DNA of 64,000 nucleotides from Candidatus Aphodousia faecipullorum (lineage in GTDB: Bacteria > Pseudomonadota > Gammaproteobacteria > Burkholderiales > Burkholderiaceae_F). Of the stretch, positions 49,396-59,777 are shown one piece after another. Numbering within the stretch: position 1 is the stretch's first letter; each line of letters opens with the position of its first letter. A program made the translations under genes and the position numbers. The notes under the pieces were generated by a model. The model was not told the DNA's origin. It was given only the letters and a program-made list of their open reading frames with translations, and did no database searches. The stretch spans positions 62,001-126,000 of the forward strand of contig DVNR01000053.1 in the NCBI GenBank assembly GCA_018714205.1. Reading direction: 5' to 3'.

Positions 49396-49622
49396 GGAAG
49401 TGATTTTGCCAAACTTTTTCTCTTTCGGCGCAGTCCAGAAATACACTATTTAACATTTGTGACTGCCTAATTTCTTTTTTTGGAGTAAGATTCGCAAACA
49501 CGCCGAGTTAATAGGACAACTTGCGGGGCGTTACCAAAATACCGCTAAAGCGTCAGCCGCATTCCGGATCATTTCGCGGTGGACGCTCGTTCCGCCCATA
49601 AACTATTTAGGAATGTAGCACC

Positions 49623-50798
49623 ATGACTGATTCTTACCTTTTTACTTCTGAGTCCGTGTCTGAAGGACATCCGGACAAAGTAGCCGACCAAATTTCTGAT
49701 GCTGTTCTTGACGCTATTTTGGCTCAAGATCCCTATAGCCGCGTCGCAGCTGAGACCCTCTGCAACACCGGACTAGTTGTTTTAGCCGGTGAGATTACCA
49801 CTCAAGCAAACGTGGATTACATCGACATTGCTCGTGAGACACTTAAACGTATCGGGTATGACAATTCCGAATACGGTATTGATCACCGCGGTTGCTCTGT
49901 CCTCGTCGGCTATGACAAGCAGTCCAATGATATTGCCCAAGGCGTTGACCGCGCGAGTGACGACTACCTGGAACAGGGCGCTGGAGACCAAGGTTTAATG
50001 TTCGGCTACGCCTGCGATGAAACTCCCACCCTCATGCCTGCAGCCATTTATTATGCGCACCGCCTGATGCAACAGCAATCAATTGTGCGTCGTAACGGAA
50101 CACTCGATTTTTTGCGCCCAGACGCAAAGAGTCAGGTTACCTTACGCTATGAAAACGGTAAACCAGTTGCCATTGATACGGTGGTGTTGTCAACACAACA
50201 CCACCCCAGAATGAGTGATGGCAACAAAATGAAGCCGGAATTCATTGAGGCAGTAATTGAACATATCATCAAACCCGTATTACCTGCTGAGTGGCTTAAA
50301 AATACACGCTTTTTGATCAACCCGACTGGACGTTTCGTCGTTGGCGGTCCCCAAGGTGACTGCGGATTGACAGGGCGTAAGATCATTGTCGACACATACG
50401 GTGGAGCCTGCCCACACGGCGGTGGTGCTTTCTCGGGAAAAGATCCATCGAAGGTTGATAGATCTGCTGCCTATGCTTGTCGTTATGTTGCTAAAAATGT
50501 CGTTGCATCTGGTTTAGCCACGCGCTGTCAGGTTCAGGTTTCTTACGCCATTGGGGTCGCACGACCAATTAATGTCACTGTCCGCACATTTGGCACTGGT
50601 AGAATCGCCGATGAGAAAATCGCCGAATTGGTCAATCGCCACTTTGATTTGCGTCCTCGCGGTATTATTCAGATGCTTGACCTTTTACGACCGATTTATT
50701 CGAAAACCGCCGCCTATGGCCATTTCGGGCGTGAGGAGCCGGAATTTACTTGGGAAAAGACCGATAAGGCCGAAGCTTTGCGTAGCGATGCTTGCTAA
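49623..50798 (+). CDS. metK: S-adenosylmethionine synthetase
   Basis: [57 protein letters not shown]. Confidence 0.98.
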   Translation: MTDSYLFTSESVSEGHPDKVADQISDAVLDAILAQDPYSRVAAETLCNTGLVVLAGEITTQANVDYIDIARETLKRIGYDNSEYGIDHRGCSVLVGYDKQSNDIAQGVDRASDDYLEQGAGDQGLMFGYACDETPTLMPAAIYYAHRLMQQQSIVRRNGTLDFLRPDAKSQVTLRYENGKPVAIDTVVLSTQHHPRMSDGNKMKPEFIEAVIEHIIKPVLPAEWLKNTRFLINPTGRFVVGGPQGDCGLTGRKIIVDTYGGACPHGGGAFSGKDPSKVDRSAAYACRYVAKNVVASGLATRCQVQVSYAIGVARPINVTVRTFGTGRIADEKIAELVNRHFDLRPRGIIQMLDLLRPIYSKTAAYGHFGREEPEFTWEKTDKAEALRSDAC

Positions 50799-50820
50799 CT
50801 CATAATTACTTTGTTTTAAC

Positions 50821-50859
50821 ACCCGCCGCTACCTTATAGGGTTCGGCGGTTGTTTTTTG
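50821..50859 (+). terminator. Intrinsic terminator after metK
   Basis: CCGCCG...CGGCGG followed by TTGTTTTTT. Confidence 0.82.
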
Positions 50860-50944
50860 TAGTCAGATACTCATTTATTTGGCATTTTTGACCTTTCGAT
50901 AACTGACTCATACAATATTTTCTCCACTATTTTTGGGAAAAGCC

Positions 50945-52315
50945 ATGACTACTCGTGTTTTAACCGGTATTAATACCACAGGAACGTTACACATCGGTAA
51001 CTACGTTGGCGCTATTCGTCCTGCTATTCAAGCCAGTCTCCAAAAGGACGTCCAAAGCTTCTTTTTCATGGCTGACTTACATGCTCTAATCAAGTGCCAG
51101 GACTCAGATCGAATTGAGCGCTCTCGACTGCAGATTGCCGCGACTTGGCTTGCTGCCGGTTTAGATCCTGAACGGGTTATTTTCTATCGTCAAAGTGATA
51201 TTCCAGAAATCCCGTTACTAAGTTGGATGCTTACCTGTGTGACAGCGAAGGGGCAAATGAATAGAGCTCACGCGTACAAGGCGGCTCTTGAAGCTAATGT
51301 GGAAAATTCCGATGACCCCGACGCCGGCATTTCAATGGGTCTTTATAGCTACCCGATTCTCATGGCGGCAGACATTCTCATGTTCAATGCCAATAAAGTT
51401 CCTGTCGGCAAAGACCAAATTCAACATCTTGAAATGGCCCGAGATGTAGCAACTCGTTTTAACCGTCTATATGCCAGCGAGGAGCATCCTTTCTTTGTGA
51501 TGCCAGAAGCCGTTGTCGATACTACTCATGAGGTTTTGCCCGGTTTAGACGGACGCAAAATGAGTAAAAGTTACAATAACGTTATCCCTCTTTTTGAAGG
51601 TGGAGCCAAGGCTATCCGTGATGCCATTACCCAAATCAAAACGGACAGCCGTTTACCCGGTGAACCCAAGGACCCAGATTCCACGTCTTTAACAGCGATC
51701 TATGAGGCCTTTTCTACTCCAGAAGAGTATGCGCAATTCCGTGCTCAATTAGAGCAAGGCATGAGTTGGGGAGACGCTAAAGAGGCTCTTTTCGAACGCA
51801 TTGAAAGTGAAATTGGCCCAATGCGCGCGAAGTATGAAACGCTGATGGCTGATCCAGCAAAAATTGAAGCCATTTTGCAAGATGGCGCTCGCAAAGCGCG
51901 CGCCTTAGCCATACCATTCATGGCTAGAATTCGTGAAGCTGTTGGTCTTCGTAATTTTGCAAACTTTGGCATCCACCAAAAGACAAATGACCCAAAGAAA
52001 AAGACGGCTTTACCGCTTTTCAAACAATATCGTGAAAAAGATGGGAAATTCTACTTCAAACTAACGAGCGCCTCTGGGAAAGAGTTACTCCACAGTATGG
52101 CCTTTGATAGTGGTAGAGATTGCGGACGGGTTGTAGCAACCTTAAAATGCTCCGGACTTTGCAACGAAACCTCTGTTGTAGCAGTTATTGATGGCGAAAA
52201 CGTTGAAATAAAATGCGTTCAACTTTGCCCTGGCATTAGCCCCGAAGAAGTACAACAAGCGCTTCATGCATTAAAAATTGCTGAAGAAGAAAAACTCAAA
52301 AAGTCGTCAAAATAA
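50945..52315 (+). CDS. trpS: Tryptophan--tRNA ligase with C-terminal extension
   Basis: [20 protein letters not shown] (HIGH), [10 protein letters not shown] (KMSKS); about 100-aa C-terminal appendage. Confidence 0.95.
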   Translation: MTTRVLTGINTTGTLHIGNYVGAIRPAIQASLQKDVQSFFFMADLHALIKCQDSDRIERSRLQIAATWLAAGLDPERVIFYRQSDIPEIPLLSWMLTCVTAKGQMNRAHAYKAALEANVENSDDPDAGISMGLYSYPILMAADILMFNANKVPVGKDQIQHLEMARDVATRFNRLYASEEHPFFVMPEAVVDTTHEVLPGLDGRKMSKSYNNVIPLFEGGAKAIRDAITQIKTDSRLPGEPKDPDSTSLTAIYEAFSTPEEYAQFRAQLEQGMSWGDAKEALFERIESEIGPMRAKYETLMADPAKIEAILQDGARKARALAIPFMARIREAVGLRNFANFGIHQKTNDPKKKTALPLFKQYREKDGKFYFKLTSASGKELLHSMAFDSGRDCGRVVATLKCSGLCNETSVVAVIDGENVEIKCVQLCPGISPEEVQQALHALKIAEEEKLKKSSK

Positions 52316-52323
52316 CTTACATA

Positions 52324-52350
52324 AGAAACGCTTGCGAACCAAGCGTTTCT
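52324..52350 (+). terminator. Hairpin terminator candidate after trpS
   Basis: AGAAACGCTTG-CGAAC-CAAGCGTTTCT, 11-bp perfect stem, followed by TCGATTTT. Confidence 0.6.
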
Positions 52351-52357
52351 TCGATTT

Positions 52358-52421
52358 TCTCAAGGAGCGCTGCGAGACTCATGGAGTTCCCAGGCTTGAG
52401 ATCAAATAATAACGGCGCTCG
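52358..52421 (+). promoter_or_regulatory. SAH (S-adenosylhomocysteine) riboswitch upstream of ahcY
   Basis: P1 TCTCAAG(52358-52364)/CTTGAGA(52395-52401); conserved GGAGCGCTGCGA and CCCAGGCTTG; pseudoknot GAGCGC(52365-52370)/GCGCTC(52415-52420). Confidence 0.93.
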
Positions 52422-52452
52422 TTTAATCATTTACCTTTTGGGAGGCTCTTTG

Positions 52453-53847
52453 ATGAGCGAGAACTACGTCATTGCCGATATCGGATTGGCCGATTGGGGC
52501 AGAAAAGAAATCAAAATTGCTGAAACTGAAATGCCGGGATTGATGGCTATTCGAGAAGAATATGCCAAGGATCAACCGCTCAAAGGCGCCCGTATCTCCG
52601 GATCGCTTCACATGACTATTCAAACAGCAGTGCTAATTGAAACGCTGGTGGCTTTGGGAGCTCAAGTCCGCTGGGCGAGTTGCAATATATTCTCCACCCA
52701 AGATCATGCAGCCGCCGCCATGGTTGCCGAGGGCATCCCCGTCTTCGCTGTTAAGGGAGAAAGTGTTGATGATTATTGGGAATACACACACCGCATTTTC
52801 GAATGGGACGATGGTGGCTACTCCAATATGATCCTTGATGACGGTGGCGACGCAACTTTGCTGTTACACCTCGGCAATCAAGCAGAAACCGATCCCGAGG
52901 TGATCGCGCATCCTCACAACGACGAAGAAAAGGCTCTTTTTGCAGCCATTGCTCGACATCTGGAAAAAGATCCTCACTGGTACAGCAAGCGCATTACCCA
53001 AATTAAGGGCGTTAGCGAGGAAACAACCACCGGCGTGCATCGACTCTATCAAATGGAAGCCAAGGGTACACTCAAATTCCCAGCCATGAACGTCAATGAT
53101 TCAGTCACCAAATCGAAATTTGATAACCTCTACGGTTGCCGAGAATCATTAGTCGATGGTATTAAACGGGCGACAGACGTTATGATTGCCGGAAAAGTTG
53201 CCGTTGTCGTCGGGTATGGCGATGTTGGCAAGGGCTGTGCGCAGGCTCTGAGGGCGCTTGCAGCGCAGGTCTGGGTTGTTGAAGTCGACCCCATCTGCGC
53301 TCTTCAGGCCGCCATGGAGGGCTATCGCGTCGTTACAATGGATTACGCCGCTGATAAGGCGAATATCTTTGTAACGGCAACAGGCAACATCAATGTCATC
53401 ACACACGATCATATGATCAGGATGCAAAACGAAGCCATCGTCTGCAATATCGGTCACTTTGACAGTGAAATTGATGTCGCGAGTATGCGTAAATATCAAT
53501 GGGAAAACATTAAACCTCAAGTTGATCACATTTTGTTGCCTTCTGGCAACAAAATCATCTTGTTGGCCGAAGGCCGTTTAGTGAATTTGGGTTGTGCCAC
53601 CGGTCACCCAAGCTATGTAATGTCCAGTTCCTTTGCTAATCAAACTCTTGCTCAAATCGAACTGTTCACACACACAGAAAAATATCCAATCGGGGTATAT
53701 GTTTTACCAAAGATTTTGGACGAGAAGGTCGCGCGTCTACAACTTAAAAATTTCAATGCCCAACTTTCTGAATTAACCGATGAGCAGGCTGCCTATATTG
53801 GCGTTTCCAAAGAGGGCCCCTTTAAGAGCGATGCTTATCGCTACTAA
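52453..53847 (+). CDS. ahcY: Adenosylhomocysteinase
   Basis: Start [37 protein letters not shown]-terminal [11 protein letters not shown] track start 52381 falls inside the riboswitch. Confidence 0.97.
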   Translation: MSENYVIADIGLADWGRKEIKIAETEMPGLMAIREEYAKDQPLKGARISGSLHMTIQTAVLIETLVALGAQVRWASCNIFSTQDHAAAAMVAEGIPVFAVKGESVDDYWEYTHRIFEWDDGGYSNMILDDGGDATLLLHLGNQAETDPEVIAHPHNDEEKALFAAIARHLEKDPHWYSKRITQIKGVSEETTTGVHRLYQMEAKGTLKFPAMNVNDSVTKSKFDNLYGCRESLVDGIKRATDVMIAGKVAVVVGYGDVGKGCAQALRALAAQVWVVEVDPICALQAAMEGYRVVTMDYAADKANIFVTATGNINVITHDHMIRMQNEAIVCNIGHFDSEIDVASMRKYQWENIKPQVDHILLPSGNKIILLAEGRLVNLGCATGHPSYVMSSSFANQTLAQIELFTHTEKYPIGVYVLPKILDEKVARLQLKNFNAQLSELTDEQAAYIGVSKEGPFKSDAYRY

Positions 53848-53868
53848 CTGATTCTCTATGGTTTTGTT

Positions 53869-54465
53869 TTAATGGCGGCGTGGTTTTTGAACAGCGCCGC
53901 CATTTTTTTTGAACACTAAAAGCCCTTTTTCCGTCAAACAACCATTAAGCAAATAATCCTGTGACTCTCGAGGTAATGTGTCGAATAGGTAATCAGAACA
54001 CAAAACTCCTAATGAGAAGGCTTTGCAGTGGGGTAATGTGCGATCGTACCAGCCTCCGCCGTAACCCAACCTGACTCCCAATCGATCCATCGCTAAACAC
54101 GGGACAATAATTAATTCCGGCTCTATAACCACTTTCCGCACAGGCTCACAGATACCCATGAATCCTTTTCCCATCATACAGTTCGGTCCCCATTGAGCAA
54201 AACGCATTATTCCTTCTTGAATAAAAGGAAGCCCCAAAACGCGTTCGCTTTTACCACCTAGCCACGTTAACGCAACGTCACGTAGATCGATTTCGCCTCG
54301 AATTGGCCAATACAGTGCGACGCGAGTAAATGCACTTTCGTGCAAAAAAACTGCCAATTTTTCTGCTATTTTCCGACTATCATCTGAGTAGTTGCCATGT
54401 TGTCTGCGAGAAAGGCAATACTGGCGATACAATCTTTTATTTAGTTGGTTTTCTTTATCAGACAT
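53869..54465 (-). CDS. 5-formyltetrahydrofolate cyclo-ligase
   Basis: VALYWPIRGEIDLR, PCLAMDRLGVRLGYGGGWYDRTLP. Confidence 0.93.
   Translation of the reverse strand: MSDKENQLNKRLYRQYCLSRRQHGNYSDDSRKIAEKLAVFLHESAFTRVALYWPIRGEIDLRDVALTWLGGKSERVLGLPFIQEGIMRFAQWGPNCMMGKGFMGICEPVRKVVIEPELIIVPCLAMDRLGVRLGYGGGWYDRTLPHCKAFSLGVLCSDYLFDTLPRESQDYLLNGCLTEKGLLVFKKNGGAVQKPRRH
53872..53911 (+). terminator. Intrinsic terminator after ahcY
   Basis: ATGGCGGCG...CGCCGCCAT followed by TTTTTTT; lies within 3' coding end of the convergent gene. Confidence 0.82.
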
Positions 54466-54479
54466 TATTGGGCGTTTTC

Positions 54480-56534
54480 ATGCAAAGCAGAGTCAGAAAA
54501 CATTTTATGCACACTCCACTTTTTTTAGTGGTTGTTTTTCTCGTGTTGTGGTGTGTCAGTTGTGATGCCTTTGCCAAAACGGAGGCAACGTTCGCCAGTG
54601 ATAAAGCGACCTTGGCGCAGGAATTTCTTACCCTTAAGAAGGCATATGAAAGTCATCATCCAGTTAGCTTTTCTCAAACCGAATGGGCTGATCATCCATT
54701 AATAGGATACGTACAAGCGTGGAGTCTTCTCACAGAAATTAAACAACTACCGACCATAACCGAAAAAATCCAAAAGCTGGATGCATTCCGCAAATCCCAT
54801 CAAGGAGAATTTGTAGAGGAATACTTCACTCGCGAGTGGTTGAGTTCCGAGGCACAGGAACTTCATCAAAAAAATCAATGGAAGACTTTTGACAAAGTTC
54901 GAAATGAACTCAAGCTTTCCCGCAACGATCCCGAGTTTGTTTGCTGGTCGATATATCACGATTTGCAATCTGCGACTTCCACGAAAATCAAAAAAATTTC
55001 TCAAACAGCGTTGCCATTGTTTAGACAATCAACCTTTGAGAACAACGCTTTATGCAAAAAAGCGTTCAACCTTCTGATTGATGTCAATCCGTCATTAGGT
55101 TTTAACCGCCTGGTCACTCTCATGCAGCTTAATCGCGGACACCAAGCCAAAGTTGTTTTAGAGTCACTCATTAAACACAAGCGCTTACCCAAAACTCTGG
55201 CAACAATGGCCTTCAATCGTCCAAACACATGGTATAAAAAGTATCGTCACCAAATTGATCGGCAAAATAAATTTGTAGCCTTAATTGCTGCATATCGCCT
55301 TAGCCGATCTGATCTAAATAAAGCTGCTTTCGTTGCCAAAGCCTTAAATAAGCGTTTAAACCGTGAGGAAAAGGGAGCCCTCTGGGGTCACATTGGTTAC
55401 ACAGCCGCCTTGCGCCAAAACAAAAACGCCCTGGCTTGGTATCAAGTAGCCGGCACTGCAACGTGTCGTGGACGTTATGCGGCCAACCAGCAGGCCTGCC
55501 TTGAATGGCAAGTCAGAACGGCATTGAAGGCTGAGAATTGGAAGCTCGTAAACCAGTATATCCAGCAATTACCTAAATCATTGCAACAAAAAGACACTTG
55601 GCTTTATTGGCGAGGTCGTGCATTAGCAATACAAGGACAGCCTGTGGCTGCAAAAAAACTATGGGAACAGATTACAAACGTTAGAACGTACTATGGGAAG
55701 CTTGCCGCCCAGGCTTTGGGGCGCTCCATCGTTTACCAACCCATGGCTGCAACTCAAATCACACAAGAACAAGTTGCCGCCATTGAAAATAGTAGTTTTT
55801 CCCGGGCGGTCGCCTTTTATGACTTAGGGCTATATGGTTGGGGGCATCGGGAGTGGAATTGGGGGTTAAGAAATCTTCCAGACGTTGAGCGCTTAACTGT
55901 CGCTCAGTGGGCGTTGGAACATGGTCGGCTTGACCGGATGATTAATACAGCCGTTCCAGTCGCCTCAAGGTTACCGGTTTCTCACAACATGCTGTATCCA
56001 CGCCCCCACGAGCGCATTATTCAGCAGTTTGCGCGGCGGTTTGATGTAAATGAGGATTGGATCTACGGCTTGATTCGCCAGGAATCTCGTTTCATTGCTT
56101 CTGTAAGTTCCAGTGCTGGAGCAAACGGTTTAATGCAAATTATGCCAGCGACTGCTCAATGGATTGCAAGACAACTCGAACAAACGACATTTCAGCGCAA
56201 TGATATTTACCAGATAGACACCAATATTCAATTTGGAACCTATTATCTCCGCTCCTTGTTGGATCGACTAGACCAAAACGTTATTTTGGCAACAACGGGC
56301 TACAACGCCGGTCCTCAACGAGCCAAACAATGGCGAGCGACACTCACAAAACCGATAGAAGCGACCATTTTCATTGAAACAATTCCCTTTACTGAAACGA
56401 GGGGTTATGTGCAAAATGTGTTAGCAAACACAGTGGAATACGCCAGTCATGGTGAAGAACCCATTGAGGATTTCAATCGTTGGCTTGGCGTCATTTCACC
56501 CAAACCACTTGATGACTCGGAGGAACCGATTTAA
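54480..56534 (+). CDS. slt: Soluble lytic murein transglycosylase
   Basis: SLT domain GLIRQESRFIASVSSSAGANGLMQIMPATAQWIA; TTGYNAGPQRAKQWR; ATG at 54480. Confidence 0.93.
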   Translation: MQSRVRKHFMHTPLFLVVVFLVLWCVSCDAFAKTEATFASDKATLAQEFLTLKKAYESHHPVSFSQTEWADHPLIGYVQAWSLLTEIKQLPTITEKIQKLDAFRKSHQGEFVEEYFTREWLSSEAQELHQKNQWKTFDKVRNELKLSRNDPEFVCWSIYHDLQSATSTKIKKISQTALPLFRQSTFENNALCKKAFNLLIDVNPSLGFNRLVTLMQLNRGHQAKVVLESLIKHKRLPKTLATMAFNRPNTWYKKYRHQIDRQNKFVALIAAYRLSRSDLNKAAFVAKALNKRLNREEKGALWGHIGYTAALRQNKNALAWYQVAGTATCRGRYAANQQACLEWQVRTALKAENWKLVNQYIQQLPKSLQQKDTWLYWRGRALAIQGQPVAAKKLWEQITNVRTYYGKLAAQALGRSIVYQPMAATQITQEQVAAIENSSFSRAVAFYDLGLYGWGHREWNWGLRNLPDVERLTVAQWALEHGRLDRMINTAVPVASRLPVSHNMLYPRPHERIIQQFARRFDVNEDWIYGLIRQESRFIASVSSSAGANGLMQIMPATAQWIARQLEQTTFQRNDIYQIDTNIQFGTYYLRSLLDRLDQNVILATTGYNAGPQRAKQWRATLTKPIEATIFIETIPFTETRGYVQNVLANTVEYASHGEEPIEDFNRWLGVISPKPLDDSEEPI

Positions 56535-57616
56535 TGCAAACTTATCTGGTAGGTGGATATGTCCGCGATTTGCTAATGCACCAGCTCTTGGGATATCCAA
56601 TCCAACCCAGTGATCGTGATTGGGTCGTTGTTGGCGCAAGCCCCGATGAGATGTTACAGCAAGGTTTTCTGCCTGTCGGCAAAGATTTCCCTGTTTTTTT
56701 ACACCCTCAAACACATGAAGAATACGCTCTGGCACGAACCGAGAGGAAAATAAGCCGCGGCTATCATGGCTTTCGCTTCTACGCCCAAGCAGACGTTTCG
56801 CTGGAAGAAGATTTAAAACGCAGAGACTTGACCATTAACGCCATTGCGATGAAGGGAAACCAATTGATTGATCCCTATGGCGGTGTTGAAGATATCAAAG
56901 CCAAATGCTTTCGCCATGTCTCTGAAGCATTTTCCGAAGATCCTGTGAGAATTTTGCGTGTCGCACGATTTGCCGCTCGATTTAAAGAATTTTCCGTTGC
57001 TGAATCAACCATGCAACTGATGACAAATATGGTGAATAGTGGTGAGGCGGATAGCCTCGTTGGCGAACGAATATTTAAAGAAATGCGACGAGCTCTGATG
57101 GCTAATGCTCCAGAGCGATTCATACAGACATTACAGGCATGTGGCTGCTGGCAACGCCTTTTTGCAGAAGTCCCCATCAATCCGGCTCAACTGTCTACCC
57201 TAAAAAAATCCGCTGACATTCAGAGCTCAGAATTAGTTCGCTTTGCCGTTTTAAGTGACCTGATCCCAAGTGAGGAGTCCCTCAATGGCTTTTGCGAGAA
57301 AATTAAGCCAACCGCTGAAATCCGGGACCTAATGATCCTGTGGCATCGTACAAAAAACCAATTTGAAAACTCTCCCGAGGGTTTGCTTAACTTAATGCAA
57401 AAGGCAGACGCCTTCAGAAGACCTCAACGCTATCAATCGCTTTTAGCGGTGGCCAAATTAGTTTTAAGTTACGATGACTTAAAAGCAAAGAGAGCACTTG
57501 AAGTGGCCAGCTCAATTGACACCAAACGAATTGCTCGGGAAACGGAAAATAAACGTACAATTGCCAACTCTATTTATCAGGCTCGATTACGAGCTCTTAA
57601 GGAGGCTATCCTGTGA
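56534..57616 (+). CDS. cca: CCA-adding enzyme / tRNA nucleotidyltransferase
   Basis: TYLVGGYVRDLLM, SDRDWVVVGASPDEM, LKRRDLTINAIAM, EDPVRILRVARFAARF. Confidence 0.95.
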   Translation: MQTYLVGGYVRDLLMHQLLGYPIQPSDRDWVVVGASPDEMLQQGFLPVGKDFPVFLHPQTHEEYALARTERKISRGYHGFRFYAQADVSLEEDLKRRDLTINAIAMKGNQLIDPYGGVEDIKAKCFRHVSEAFSEDPVRILRVARFAARFKEFSVAESTMQLMTNMVNSGEADSLVGERIFKEMRRALMANAPERFIQTLQACGCWQRLFAEVPINPAQLSTLKKSADIQSSELVRFAVLSDLIPSEESLNGFCEKIKPTAEIRDLMILWHRTKNQFENSPEGLLNLMQKADAFRRPQRYQSLLAVAKLVLSYDDLKAKRALEVASSIDTKRIARETENKRTIANSIYQARLRALKEAIL

Positions 57617-58002
57617 CATGGTATCTGGTTCCTGAGTTACGACATTGTCGACGAATTATTTTAAGAGACATTGAGCGCGAGATCTTCATTGGAGCTTACG
57701 AGCACGAAAAACAGGCTCCTCAACCTGTGTTACTCAATATTGAGGTATATGTGCGAACACATGCAGAAGACGATCAGTTGGAAAAGGCTTATAACTACGA
57801 TTTAGTGCTTCAAACAATTGACAGGGTCTTGAAGGAACAACCTTTTGCTTTACAAGAAACACTTGTCGATAAAATCGCTCATTTTCTACTACGGCACCCC
57901 CTTGTCAAAGCGGTGCTTGTACGGAGCGAAAAAACGCAAGCCTATCCCACTGCGACCAGTGCCGGTATAGAAATTTTTAAGATGAAAGAAGCCCATGATT
58001 GA
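57613..58002 (+). CDS. folB: Dihydroneopterin aldolase
   Basis: [31 protein letters not shown] start overlapping cca stop. Confidence 0.88.
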   Translation: MTWYLVPELRHCRRIILRDIEREIFIGAYEHEKQAPQPVLLNIEVYVRTHAEDDQLEKAYNYDLVLQTIDRVLKEQPFALQETLVDKIAHFLLRHPLVKAVLVRSEKTQAYPTATSAGIEIFKMKEAHD

Positions 58003-58870
58003 AAAAAACATTGTTCTCACTCCCCAATTGCCTCAAAAGGCTGGAAATCAGTCACAGGAGGTTAAAAACAAAAAATCGGTCTCTGAAAAGAAAAACGAAA
58101 AACGAATTATGCGGCTTGCCGGTAAAGCTGTTGCTGATTTTTCCATGATCGAAGGAGGAGATAAGATCATGGTCTGCATGTCTGGCGGCAAAGATAGCTA
58201 CGTTCTATTGGATGTCCTCATGAAACTTCAGAAACGAGCTCCAGTTCCTTTTGAACTTATTGCCGTACATGTCGATCAGCATCTGCCGAATTTTCCAAAA
58301 GAAGTTATTCCGAACTATTTAAAACAAATCGGCGTTCCTTTCCACATCGAAGATCAAGACACCTGGTCCATCGTACAGCGGGTTATTCCAGAAGGACAAA
58401 ACGTTTGTTCAGTTTGCTCTAGACTTCGCAGAGGGATCATCTATCGAGTCGCCAAAGAATTGGGAGTAACCAAAATCGCTCTCGGTCATCACATGGATGA
58501 CGCTGTCAGTACCCTTTTACTCAACATGTTTTATGGTGGAAGGCTAAAGGGGATGCCCCCCATTCTACGCAGTGATGACGGAGCCAACATCGTCATTCGC
58601 CCATTGATTTACGTTCGCGAATACGAAATTGAACGATGGGTGAAATACCACCACTATCCGATTATCTCAAAGGAGATCTGCCGAAAAATTGAAAATAAAA
58701 AGAGAGCGGAAATGAAAATGTTGATTCGTGAATGGGACACTCATTTTGACAGCCGTACCTATAACGTTCTAATGAGTATGACACGAGTGTCTCCTTCACA
58801 CCTTATGGATCCGAGCATTTATGATTTTAAGAAGATGCCAAAAGATCCCCTAAAAAAATCCTTAATCTGA
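57995..58870 (+). CDS. ttcA: tRNA 2-thiocytidine(32) synthetase TtcA
   Basis: [17 protein letters not shown]-loop, [10 protein letters not shown]. Confidence 0.96.
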   Translation: MIEKNIVLTPQLPQKAGNQSQEVKNKKSVSEKKNEKRIMRLAGKAVADFSMIEGGDKIMVCMSGGKDSYVLLDVLMKLQKRAPVPFELIAVHVDQHLPNFPKEVIPNYLKQIGVPFHIEDQDTWSIVQRVIPEGQNVCSVCSRLRRGIIYRVAKELGVTKIALGHHMDDAVSTLLLNMFYGGRLKGMPPILRSDDGANIVIRPLIYVREYEIERWVKYHHYPIISKEICRKIENKKRAEMKMLIREWDTHFDSRTYNVLMSMTRVSPSHLMDPSIYDFKKMPKDPLKKSLI

Positions 58871-59776
58871 CTTCGCTCCCTTTTGTTGCATAAGCCAGTG
58901 ATAGAGGTAGTCACGTTTCAATTCAGTGATCTTGGCACCAATAGCCGCCGCTTTTGAAAGCGGCATTTGTTGAGCCAAAGCTAATAACCAGGCCCGATCC
59001 TTAGCCGTCAACTCAATTTCACTTTGCTCCGGTTCAGCATCAACCAAGATCACGTACTCACCCCGAGCTTCATGCCCGTTTGCCCATTGCTTAACCTCGG
59101 CAGCTGCAAGGGTCGTAAAGGTTTCAAACTTTTTGGTAATTTCCCTAGCAATGACAATCCGTCTTTGAGGGGTTAGACACTCTGCCAAGTCACATAACAG
59201 ATCTTTAACTCGATGAGGAGCTTCATAAAGAACAAATGCTTCTTTTAGCGCACCTAGTTGCTGTAAGGCTTCACGACGAGCTTTCGATTGAGGCGCGACA
59301 AAACCAACAAAATGAAAACCTCCTGGCTCCAAGCCTGCTGCTGATAATGCCGTGACTACAGCACTTGCACCCGGTATCGGAATAACCCGAAAACCAGCCT
59401 GCATCACAGCCCGTACAACTCGGGAGCCTGGGTCAGAAACTGCCGGTGTTCCAGCATCAGTCACCAACATGACTCGCTCGCCCTTTTGTAATCGTTCAAT
59501 TATCATATGGGACTGAGCGACTTCGTTGTGCTCGCGCACGCTGACAGTGGGCACAGAAATCGAAAATCTTTCCAGTATTTTTTTTGTTTCACGTGTATCT
59601 TCGGCTGCGATCACATCGGCTAGGCTAAGCGCCCAAAGAGCCCTTAATGTGATGTCTGCGGCGTTGCCAATTGGCAAACCGATGATATACAGTGACGAAT
59701 CCGGAAAAACCTGTGTATCCAAACCAGCTTTAATCATTAGAGTCTGGTCTGACCATTGTTTTGAAGTGGATGACAT
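58862..59776 (-). CDS. rsmI: 16S rRNA (cytidine(1402)-2'-O)-methyltransferase RsmI
   Basis: [39 protein letters not shown]; start at 59776 (MSSTSKQW). Confidence 0.94.
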   Translation of the reverse strand: MSSTSKQWSDQTLMIKAGLDTQVFPDSSLYIIGLPIGNAADITLRALWALSLADVIAAEDTRETKKILERFSISVPTVSVREHNEVAQSHMIIERLQKGERVMLVTDAGTPAVSDPGSRVVRAVMQAGFRVIPIPGASAVVTALSAAGLEPGGFHFVGFVAPQSKARREALQQLGALKEAFVLYEAPHRVKDLLCDLAECLTPQRRIVIAREITKKFETFTTLAAAEVKQWANGHEARGEYVILVDAEPEQSEIELTAKDRAWLLALAQQMPLSKAAAIGAKITELKRDYLYHWLMQQKGAKSD

Positions 59777-59777
59777 C

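Noticed and set aside
52381-52452. ORF-track N-terminal extension of AhcY ([24 protein letters not shown])
   Set aside because: Overlaps the SAH riboswitch; conserved AhcY N-terminus and RBS (GGGAGG) point to 52453
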